Assembly: GCA_937876435.1 (NCBI GenBank)
Contig: CALEIL010000254.1
Coordinates: forward strand, 1 to 10,949
Reading direction: 5' to 3'
DNA from: an uncultured Bacteroidota bacterium
Lineage (GTDB): Bacteria > Bacteroidota > Bacteroidia > Chitinophagales > Saprospiraceae
DNA: 10,949 nt
Shown: piece after piece, positions 1 through 6,602 of the stretch
Position numbering within the stretch: the first letter of the stretch is position 1
Layout of the letters: each line of letters opens with the position of its first letter
Made by a program: the position numbers and the translations under genes
Notes under the pieces: generated by a model
What the model saw: the letters and a program-made list of their open reading frames with translations, nothing else
Told to the model about the DNA's origin: nothing
Databases searched by the model: none

Positions 1-1
1 T

Positions 2-2863
2 AACGTGCAAAACAGGGTGGCACGAGCAACTCCTTTACTACCTCGTGAGGTAACCCAATCAGGTGTAATTACCCAAAAACAACAGACCAGTTCGTTGATG
101 TTTACCTCCATTTATTCCTCCAATCCCGATTACGATGCCAAGTTTATCCAAAACTACATCAACATCAACATTATCCCGGAACTGCAAAGGATTACGGGAG
201 TAGGAGAGGTGCGGTCGTTCGGGGGGAATGTATATTCCATGCGGATTTGGCTGTTGCCGGAAAGATTGGCCGCGTATGATTTGATGCCCGGCGACGTGAT
301 TGCAGCGATCAACGAACAGAGTCTTGAAGCGGCAGCAGGGGCATTGGGTGAAAACTCCGGGAATGCTTTTGAGTATATCCTGCGCTATCCCGGTCGATTC
401 AAAACCGAGATTGAATATGAAAATATAGTCATCAAATCCATTGGGGATGGCCAGTTGCTCCGGTTGAAAGACATCGCGGAAGTGGAATTTGGCACCCAGG
501 CCTATACCGGAACGGCCCTGGCCAACAACCACCCCGGGGTCAATTTTGGTGTTTATCAAACGCCGGGATCCAACGCCCAGGCGATTATTCAGGCGGTGGA
601 GCAAAGACTCGAAGAATTGGCTCAGGACTTCCCTGAAGGCATGCATTATCTAATCAACTTCAACGTCAACGATTTTCTCACCGCATCCATCGGAAATGTA
701 ACGACCACCTTGATCGAGGCCTTTATTCTCGTTTTTCTCGTCGTGTTTATTTTTCTGCAGGACTTCCGATCTACCCTGATTCCGGCCATCGCTGTGCCGG
801 TATCGATCATAGGTACCTTTTTCTTTCTCAATCTCCTGGGTTACAGTATTAACCTGCTCACCCTCTTTGCGCTTCTCCTGGCGATCGGCATCGTGGTGGA
901 TGACGCGATCGTCGTCGTGGAAGCGGTCCACGCCAAGCTGGAGGACGGAGAGCGAAATGCACGGAAAGCGACCCACCAGGCGATGAGCGAGATTACAGGA
1001 GCCATCATATCCATCACCCTGGTAATGGCAGCCGTTTTTGTCCCAGTAACCTTTTTTCAGGGTTCTGCCGGGGTTTTTTACAAACAGTTTGGCGTGACCC
1101 TGATCATCGCCATATTGATTTCAGCCGTGAATGCGCTGACGCTCAGTCCGGCCCTGTGTGCGATCGCCTTGTCCCGCCACGCCAACAATCTCGATGGGGA
1201 TAAGAACAGAAACCTAATGCGCCGCTTCTTTTACAGCTTCAATATCGGATTCAACGCGGTACGGAGTAAATATGTCAACTCGCTTTCATTTTTACTGAAA
1301 TACAAATGGATAACCGCAGTGGTCCTGGTAGCATCGGTAGTGGGAGTGGTCCTTGTCAACCGTGCTATGCCCACGGGATTTATCCCTTCCGAGGACCGGG
1401 GTGTTATTTTTATGAATATAGAATTACCTGAGGGGGCATCTTACGACAGAACCTATCAGGTCCTTCAGACCCTCAATGAGAAGCTCAATGATTTTGATGA
1501 GATCAATGGCAAAACATTGTACGGAGGCCGAAACTTTTTCTCAGGAGGAGGTAGTTCCTACGGGATGGGCTTTTTGTTGTTGAAGAAATGGGAAGAGCGA
1601 GAGGCAGAGGAGAGTACCGTGACAGGTTTGATTGCCCGGCTTTCCCGCGTGGCTCAGACCATTCCCGACGCCAATATTATATTTTTCTCGCCACCGAGTG
1701 TCCGTGGATTTGGTTCTGCCGATGGTTTCCAACTGGAACTTCTCGACAGGACGGGTGGGAGCTTCAAAGACCTGGATGAAGCCGCTACCGGATTTGTAGA
1801 TGCTCTACTGGCGGAGCCGTCTATTGGATTTGCATCCAACTCGTTCAGTACCAATTTTCCCCAGTATGAACTGGAGGTAAACGTTCCCAAGGCCAAAGAA
1901 GCCGGGGTGACCGTCAGCTCCATCCTCAGTACGCTTCAGGGTTATATCGGTGGATTTTATGCGGCTGACTTCAGCCGTTTTGGAAAGCAATACCGGGTGT
2001 ATATCCAGTCTTTGCCCGAAGACCGGAGAGAACTGGCGGATTTGGACAGGATCATGGTGCGAAACGAAGAAGGTCAAATGGCACCCGTGACTGAGTTTGT
2101 TCATCTGGAACGAATATACGGTCCACAGACGGTGAACAGGTTCAATCTCTTCAATGCCGTATCAGTGACGGGACAGGCGGCACCGGGCTATAGCTCCGGA
2201 GATGCGGTCGAAACCATCCGACGACTCGCTACCACCCATCTCCCGCAGGGGTTTGATTACGCATTTTCAGGACTGACCAGGGAGGAAATATCTTCCGCAG
2301 GACAGGCCATTATCATATTTGGACTGAGTATATTGTTTGTGTATTTCTTTCTGGCAGCCCAGTATGAAAGTTATTTGCTGCCCTTGTCCGTGATGCTGTC
2401 ATTGCCAGTCGGAGTGTTCGGGGCCTATCTGTCTTCCTGGGCATTTGGTCTGGACAACAACATCTACTTTCAGATAGCTTTGATTATGCTCCTCGGATTA
2501 TTGGCCAAAAACGCGATATTGATCGTGGAGTTTGCCAGGCAAAGGCGTCAACAGGGAATGGGCTTGTATGAGGCCGCCCTGGATGGGGCCAAAGTCAGGT
2601 TGCGTCCGATTCTGATGACGTCCTTCGCTTTTATTTTTGGACTGATGCCGCTGGTGTTATCGACCGGAGTGGGAGCCGTGGGGAACCGCTCGATCGGAAC
2701 AGGAGCTGCCGGCGGGCTTTTGATAGGAACGGTGATCGGTGTTTTTGTGATACCGGTTCTGTTTGTGGCATTCCAATGGTTGCAGGAAAAAATAACCGGC
2801 GTACCCAAAGCTGTCGCTGAACGGCAAGCAGCATCTACAGACCAAGAAAATCGATCATTATGA
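2..2863 (+). CDS. RND (HAE1/AcrB-type) multidrug efflux transporter, 5'-truncated by window edge
   Basis: Inner-membrane, proton-driven RND pump subunit that exports drugs or other amphiphiles through a periplasmic adaptor and outer-membrane channel. The frame is open to the window edge; the first visible residues (NVQNRV..ATPLLP) match AcrB near residue 100, so about 100 N-terminal residues (TM1 and the start of the porter domain) lie outside. No true start is visible; the GTG at 5 is internal. Counting from that GTG, membrane segments run from about 235 to 385, with the TM4 pair D299/D300 in VVDDAIVVVE, and a second set runs from about 770 to the C-terminus, with K835 in LLAKNAILIVEF. The spacing D300-K835 (535) is close to D408-K940 of AcrB, so the proton-relay residues are intact. 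The stop overlaps the next gene's ATG (ATGA). The adaptor gene is probably upstream. The substrate cannot be read from sequence. The family is certain; the exact subfamily is not. Confidence 0.96.
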   Translation, partial: NVQNRVARATPLLPREVTQSGVITQKQQTSSLMFTSIYSSNPDYDAKFIQNYININIIPELQRITGVGEVRSFGGNVYSMRIWLLPERLAAYDLMPGDVIAAINEQSLEAAAGALGENSGNAFEYILRYPGRFKTEIEYENIVIKSIGDGQLLRLKDIAEVEFGTQAYTGTALANNHPGVNFGVYQTPGSNAQAIIQAVEQRLEELAQDFPEGMHYLINFNVNDFLTASIGNVTTTLIEAFILVFLVVFIFLQDFRSTLIPAIAVPVSIIGTFFFLNLLGYSINLLTLFALLLAIGIVVDDAIVVVEAVHAKLEDGERNARKATHQAMSEITGAIISITLVMAAVFVPVTFFQGSAGVFYKQFGVTLIIAILISAVNALTLSPALCAIALSRHANNLDGDKNRNLMRRFFYSFNIGFNAVRSKYVNSLSFLLKYKWITAVVLVASVVGVVLVNRAMPTGFIPSEDRGVIFMNIELPEGASYDRTYQVLQTLNEKLNDFDEINGKTLYGGRNFFSGGGSSYGMGFLLLKKWEEREAEESTVTGLIARLSRVAQTIPDANIIFFSPPSVRGFGSADGFQLELLDRTGGSFKDLDEAATGFVDALLAEPSIGFASNSFSTNFPQYELEVNVPKAKEAGVTVSSILSTLQGYIGGFYAADFSRFGKQYRVYIQSLPEDRRELADLDRIMVRNEEGQMAPVTEFVHLERIYGPQTVNRFNLFNAVSVTGQAAPGYSSGDAVETIRRLATTHLPQGFDYAFSGLTREEISSAGQAIIIFGLSILFVYFFLAAQYESYLLPLSVMLSLPVGVFGAYLSSWAFGLDNNIYFQIALIMLLGLLAKNAILIVEFARQRRQQGMGLYEAALDGAKVRLRPILMTSFAFIFGLMPLVLSTGVGAVGNRSIGTGAAGGLLIGTVIGVFVIPVLFVAFQWLQEKITGVPKAVAERQAASTDQENRSL

Positions 2864-4314
2864 GATTGACCTGGATAGCGTTAGCACTTAGCTCAATACT
2901 GGTTTTTAGTTGCCAGGTTACGCAGGAATTTGCAGGAGTAGACCACTCTATTTCCATCGAACAGTTTCCCATAGACGAGATCACCACGGATTCATCCACG
3001 CTGGGAAATTTATCGATCGACGAATTTTTTAAAAGCAGTGAGTTGATCGATTTGATCAACACCGGGCTGGCCAACAATCGCGATCTTGGTATGGCAGTCA
3101 AATCGATCGAAATCGCCCAATCGTATTATTTGCAGGGTAGGGCTGCCTATTTTCCGACGCTATCAGCAGGGGCCCAACTCACGTACGGGGTATTGTCTGA
3201 AAATACTCCCGGGGGATCTGGTGACGACCGTGGATACCAGGGATACCAACTGGGTGTCAATTCTTCGTGGGAAATCGATCTTTGGGGCAAATTGAAGAGT
3301 CAGGAAAAAGCGGCCTTTGCTGATTATCAATCCGCTCATGCCGGACTCCAGGCCGTTCAGACGCAATTGATCAGTCAGATCGCTTCCCTGTATTATCAGC
3401 TTACAGCGCTGGATGCCCGGAAGGAGGTAGCGGAACACACGATCGAAAACTGGCGGACCAGCGTCGAGACGATCAGAGCCTTGAAGGAAGCCGGAACCCC
3501 TTCGGTGACCGAAGTAGCGGTCCAACAGAATATGGCGCAAATGCATTTTGCCCAGGCTCTTTTGGTGGATATCCAGCAAAATATCTTCTTATTGGAGAAT
3601 ACGCTCAATACCTTGCTGGCGCGGCCATATCAGCCCATCGAAAGAGAGGATTGGCTGAGTATTGAAATGCCGGAGTATCTCGAGGTTGGTTTGCCTGCAC
3701 AACTCCTGGCCAATCGCCCCGATCTCAGACAACTGGAGTATCAGATCCGAAGTGATTTTGAATTGGTCAATGTGGCCAAAACGAATTTTTATCCGGCCTT
3801 GAGAATCAACGCCGGGGCTGGTCTCGAAAGCGTGAGAATCGGTGACTTCCTCAGTCCGGGTTCATTATTCGCAAACATCGCCGGAGGATTGACACAGCCG
3901 ATTCTGGATCGCCGTCAGAATAAAACCCAGCTCGAAGTATCCAATCTACTGTACGAACAATCGATCTTGCAGTACGAAAATGCATATCTTCAGGCCGTTC
4001 AGGAGGTGACGGATGCCTTGACAATAGCCCAGAAATCGGATGAAAAGATCGTCTATCAGGAATCCCAGCTCGAAGCACTGGATCAGGCCGTAGAATTTTC
4101 AAATGAATTATTGAACAACGGTCTGGCCAATTACCTCGAAGTATTGCGGGCCCGCGATCAGGTATTCACTACCGAACTGAGTCTGGTGGATACCAGGTTG
4201 CGAAAAGTTTCCGCTGTGGTATCCCTTTACAAGGCTTTGGGTGGCGGCTGGAATCCGGGTTCACTCGATGCGGTGCAGGAGAGTGTAGAAGAGGAGACCA
4301 GGAATCAGGAATAG
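2860..4314 (+). CDS. TolC/NodT-family outer-membrane efflux lipoprotein
   Basis: Outer-membrane factor, the exit duct partnering the RND pump encoded just upstream. The 484-residue length is usual for the family. It begins with a basic-hydrophobic lipoprotein signal peptide ending in a lipobox (LVFSC), so C18 should be the lipidated first residue after signal peptidase II cleavage. Two OEP repeats follow, about residues 60-255 and 285-470. They are rich in long amphipathic helices and include the family-typical phrases SSWEIDLWGK (about 132-141) and LLANRPDLRQLEYQ (about 282-295), and near the C-terminus GLANYLEVLRARDQVFTTEL. The ATG is chosen because it gives the signal peptide and a 4-base ATGA overlap with the pump stop, which implies translational coupling; no strong Shine-Dalgarno is visible. 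Base composition matches the pump gene. The gene appears intact. Confidence 0.95.
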   Translation: MRLTWIALALSSILVFSCQVTQEFAGVDHSISIEQFPIDEITTDSSTLGNLSIDEFFKSSELIDLINTGLANNRDLGMAVKSIEIAQSYYLQGRAAYFPTLSAGAQLTYGVLSENTPGGSGDDRGYQGYQLGVNSSWEIDLWGKLKSQEKAAFADYQSAHAGLQAVQTQLISQIASLYYQLTALDARKEVAEHTIENWRTSVETIRALKEAGTPSVTEVAVQQNMAQMHFAQALLVDIQQNIFLLENTLNTLLARPYQPIEREDWLSIEMPEYLEVGLPAQLLANRPDLRQLEYQIRSDFELVNVAKTNFYPALRINAGAGLESVRIGDFLSPGSLFANIAGGLTQPILDRRQNKTQLEVSNLLYEQSILQYENAYLQAVQEVTDALTIAQKSDEKIVYQESQLEALDQAVEFSNELLNNGLANYLEVLRARDQVFTTELSLVDTRLRKVSAVVSLYKALGGGWNPGSLDAVQESVEEETRNQE

Positions 4315-4328
4315 AGAATGTAATCCAC

Positions 4329-4352
4329 AAACCGGATTGAGAGTACGGTTTT
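4329..4352 (+). terminator. Weak candidate intrinsic terminator of the efflux operon
   Basis: A 6-bp perfect inverted repeat, AAACCG / CGGTTT, with an 11-base loop begins 14 bases after the efflux channel stop and runs into TTTT. The position suits a terminator, but the stem is short and the T-run forms part of it, so it would be weak. It may be chance. Confidence 0.28.
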
Positions 4353-4657
4353 CCTGAATCAATTGCCTGACGAAGAGATTAGGCGTTTACTCCCAACAAT
4401 ACCGGAACTTAAAATGGTTACCGCTGCTATCGGCTGGAGTGATGGTTGTGAGCACATTCCAATGGATAAATACTGAATATGTCCTGTTTTGACCGGGACA
4501 TTCGGTTGCATTCACATCAATATGGATATTTTTTGTGTGACGATTAAAACTAAAAATGGCAAAGTCAACCATTTAGGGGTTTGTAAGTACCGACCTGAGG
4601 GCTTCTTCTATATACAATACGAGAATGGGGCATCCGGATGTCTTTGTATTTTCTCCC

Positions 4658-4969
4658 TTACACCCAATACAGCAAGCTCTCTATGCCCCCAATCGCAAAT
4701 ATATACAACACATCCGGACCAATTAATTCACGTAATTTTTTACGCGCTTCAGCTAGATGATTTTTTACGGTAAAATAAGAGAGATTGAGCTCATGTGAAA
4801 TATCTTTCAGGGATTTACCTTTGTGACTTTGTATACAGATTGCCAAACAGTGTCGCATACATGGCCAGTTACCATGGGTAGCGGAAATATGTGGCTTAAC
4901 GACGGAGGTAGGCAGAATATACCTATCGAAAAAATGAGCAGTTGGGAACTCACGCATAGGATTCAGCAC
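4658..4969 (-). pseudogene. ECF sigma-70 factor, 3' fragment (region 4 only)
   Basis: The C-terminal part reads like region 4 of a Bacteroidota ECF sigma factor, the helix-turn-helix that binds the -35 promoter element. The segment GKSLKDISHELNLSYFTVK (residues 51-69, counted from the GTG at 4969) fits the usual G-L-S-x-x-E-I-A-x-x-L-x-I-S-x-x-T-V-K pattern, followed by NHLAEARKKLRELI and a hydrophobic tail (LYIFAIGGIESLLYWV) like the tails many of these factors carry. About 55 residues before it do not resemble region 2, the core-binding and -10-melting part, and the frame is closed by a TGA at 5003-5005. A full factor is 170-200 residues, so this is most likely a truncated, dead gene. Alternatively it could be a GerE/LuxR-type HTH fragment, but the alignment favours sigma. 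The GTG start is nominal. Confidence 0.6.
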
Positions 4970-5110
4970 AAACCATGATTTAATGAGGGGGATTTCAAAG
5001 CATCAAAATGGGTAGTTCCCCTAAGAGATTTGCAACCTTGACGTGTTACAACAAAAGCAAGGGTGATTATTATCGAGTTCAATTCTGTCTCAATTTTTAA
5101 ATAACTCCCA

Positions 5111-5161
5111 TAAAAGATCTATATTAGTTTTTTGATGAAACCCCAACGGTCTTTTTATAGC
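5111..5161. repeat. Diverged direct repeat, copy 1
   Basis: About 50 bases matching copy 2 at 5201-5252 at roughly two thirds of positions by eye. The best-kept blocks are the left end (TAAAAGATCTATATTAG against TAAATGATTTATATTAG) and a core CCAACG followed by a T-rich run. Read on the - strand both copies give similar short peptides around RWGF/RWSF, so they may derive from one element. Function unknown. Confidence 0.5.
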
Positions 5162-5200
5162 AGAGCATGTCAGTGCCCCAAATTATGAGATAAACAGAGG

Positions 5201-5252
5201 TAAATGATTTATATTAGACCTTTACGAAAACTCCAACGACCTTTATTATGGC
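5201..5252. repeat. Diverged direct repeat, copy 2
   Basis: Second copy of the repeat at 5111-5161, offset by 90 bases and in the same orientation. The sequence between the copies shows no clear repetition, so this is not a simple 90-base tandem duplication. It could be a dispersed intergenic repeat of the host or a remnant of a mobile element. Confidence 0.5.
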
Positions 5253-5343
5253 TTTTATTCCTTCCTACCCTGAGAACCAAAACATCCTCTATCGTAGCGG
5301 TGATGCACTGGGACCGAGTTGCACTTAATAAAAATGTCAAACA

Positions 5344-6087
5344 ATGAAATTTGCTGAAATACTTGAATTAATCAGCCGGGGTAGAACCGATTTTTTTATT
5401 GAATTAATGGGAAGGGAGAATTGGAAAGATTCGCTCAACCAGGGCCCGGTAAGACCACTTCCATGGTTAGTCTACTTTAATGATTTTACGGGATTAAAAT
5501 CCGTAATTGAAAATGGTGGAACGTTGGAAAGTATCAATCTCAATGAGGAACTTGGAAACGCCGCTTTTTTTGGCCATTGGAAAGTCTGCGATTTTTTAAT
5601 AAATCATGGCGCTGATGTGAATTCGTGTGTTGAAAAGACAAACGAAACCCCTCTACACAATGCATTAACCAAAGCAGGCAGACCCTATTATTTTTATGTC
5701 GTCAAACTATTTGAAAAGGGTGCAAATATTAATGCAAAGACAATTTCGGGAATGGAAACTGGAGCATTTATGCGGGATGTTCGGACAAAAGGGGAAACTC
5801 CGCTTCATCGGGCAGCAGCCTATGCCGATGAAAAAACGATATCCTTCCTGATCAGCAATGGAGCTGACAAGCAGGTCAAAGACGTTAATGGCGATTCCCC
5901 CTTAAGTTGGGCAAGTCAACACCTTAGACCAGGAAAAATATTAGCTTTACTGACCTACGGTAAGTACAAAGTATCTGAAGTCCATAAGGCAATAAATGTT
6001 AGTGATCACGGTCATGATTGGGGGAACTCAATGGAATGGAATTTAGTCGGAGATTATCTTCCTCAAGGAAAAATTGAAAACGGATAA
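5344..6087 (+). CDS. Ankyrin-repeat protein, 247 aa
   Basis: A small soluble protein, probably cytoplasmic, built largely of ankyrin repeats, which mediate protein-protein contacts; the partner is unknown. Recognisable repeats are about residues 66-96 (LGNAAFFGHWKVCDFLINHG, then ADVN), 98-135 (ETPLHNAL, then VVKLFEKGANINAKT) and 152-183 (GETPLHRAAAYADEKTISFL, then ISNGADKQVKD), with a partial fourth repeat starting NGDSPLSWASQ. The first 60 residues and the last 45 are not repeats. There is no signal peptide, membrane segment or catalytic domain. The ATG at 5344 is the first in frame; upstream is AT-rich with no clear Shine-Dalgarno, as is usual in Bacteroidota. It lies 119 bases before the Nudix gene on the same strand and shares its AT-rich composition, so it may belong to the same accessory block, but no functional link is shown. 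Fold call sure; role unknown. Confidence 0.88.
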   Translation: MKFAEILELISRGRTDFFIELMGRENWKDSLNQGPVRPLPWLVYFNDFTGLKSVIENGGTLESINLNEELGNAAFFGHWKVCDFLINHGADVNSCVEKTNETPLHNALTKAGRPYYFYVVKLFEKGANINAKTISGMETGAFMRDVRTKGETPLHRAAAYADEKTISFLISNGADKQVKDVNGDSPLSWASQHLRPGKILALLTYGKYKVSEVHKAINVSDHGHDWGNSMEWNLVGDYLPQGKIENG

Positions 6088-6193
6088 ACTAAAAACAAGT
6101 ATTCATATAACAAGGGGTGTTAGACATCGTTACCCAAAGCTTACGCTCATACGAGGTCATATGGAATATACCCGGATCGATGTCGTCAAATAT

Positions 6194-6199
6194 AAGGAA
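6194..6199 (+). promoter_or_regulatory. Shine-Dalgarno-like site deciding the Nudix start
   Basis: AAGGAA ends 7 bases before the ATG at 6207. The reading frame is open further upstream (to a TTG near 6117), but the added 30 residues look non-coding and the Nudix fold begins right after 6207, so this site supports the shorter protein. Confidence 0.6.
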
Positions 6200-6206
6200 T
6201 TTAATA

Positions 6207-6602
6207 ATGAAAATGATTGAAGTGGTTGCAGGTGTGATTTTTTGTAAAGATCAGATACTTTGTGTTCAGAGACCAAAAAATAAATACCATTACATTTCAG
6301 AGAAATTTGAATTTCCAGGAGGCAAGATTAATACCGGTGAAACAAAAGAAGAAGCCTTGAATCGCGAGTTGTGGGAGGAACTGAATCTTTTACCCAGGAT
6401 CCAATCCCTATACCTGACCGTCGTGCATCGATATCCGGATTTTGAACTCACGATGCACGGATACTTGTGTGAAGTTGAATCAAAACAACTCACATTACAC
6501 GAACACATAGACCAAAAATGGCTGCCAGTTCACGAACTTTATACGCTGGATTGGGCTGCAGCGGATATACCTATAGTGGACAAACTGGTTTTGAATGGAT
6601 AA
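6207..6602 (+). CDS. MutT/NudG-type Nudix hydrolase ((d)NTP pyrophosphohydrolase)
   Basis: A cytoplasmic Mg-dependent hydrolase of 131 residues expected to cleave a nucleoside triphosphate, perhaps a damaged one such as 8-oxo-dGTP, to the monophosphate and pyrophosphate. The Nudix box spans residues 39-61: G39, E45, then R53-E54-L55-W56-E57-E58, with catalytic and metal-binding glutamates E54, E57 and E58 present. The usual Gly near the end of the box is Asn (N60). The N-terminal strand VVAGVIFCKDQILCVQR and the C-terminal WAAADIPIV are typical of the MutT/NudG group, and the length is normal for it. The start at 6207 is chosen from the ribosome binding site and the fold; ATG 6213 is a possible alternative. 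The last 8 bases overlap the start of the large helicase gene, so the two are surely co-transcribed and probably translationally coupled. The substrate is inference: a housekeeping-like fold in a context suggesting a dedicated partner for the helicase. Confidence 0.92.
   Translation: MKMIEVVAGVIFCKDQILCVQRPKNKYHYISEKFEFPGGKINTGETKEEALNRELWEELNLLPRIQSLYLTVVHRYPDFELTMHGYLCEVESKQLTLHEHIDQKWLPVHELYTLDWAAADIPIVDKLVLNG

Larger units (their letters stand above)
4315..5343. other. About 1 kb gene-poor scar between the efflux operon and the accessory block
   Basis: No intact gene is seen here. The stretch holds a weak hairpin right after the efflux channel, a short + strand frame (4324-4473) whose peptide faintly resembles a Crp/Fnr N-terminus, a 3' fragment of an ECF sigma factor on the - strand, and two related repeats of about 50 bases. 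Other short frames in the stretch have no recognisable content. Base composition shifts from balanced to AT-rich around 4970-5000. The combination of broken genes, repeats and a composition change suggests a site of past insertion and decay. The bases just before 5344 should carry the promoter of the ankyrin gene, but I cannot point to a convincing Bacteroidota -33/-7 pair. Confidence 0.6.

Noticed and set aside
59..2845. Many 60-195-codon open frames opposite or out of frame with the RND pump gene
   Set aside because: They lie fully inside a confident gene, lack known domains and are shadows of its codon pattern.
4387..4572. 61-codon - strand frame
   Set aside because: No motif and no ribosome binding site; it overlaps the Crp-like trace on the other strand.
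4489..4773. 94-codon + strand frame in the gap after the efflux operon
   Set aside because: It overlaps the sigma fragment on the other strand, is cysteine-rich without a regular metal-site pattern, and has no recognisable motif.
6117..6206. Upstream extension of the Nudix gene
   Set aside because: The extra 30 residues look unlike the family, and a good ribosome binding site precedes the ATG at 6207.
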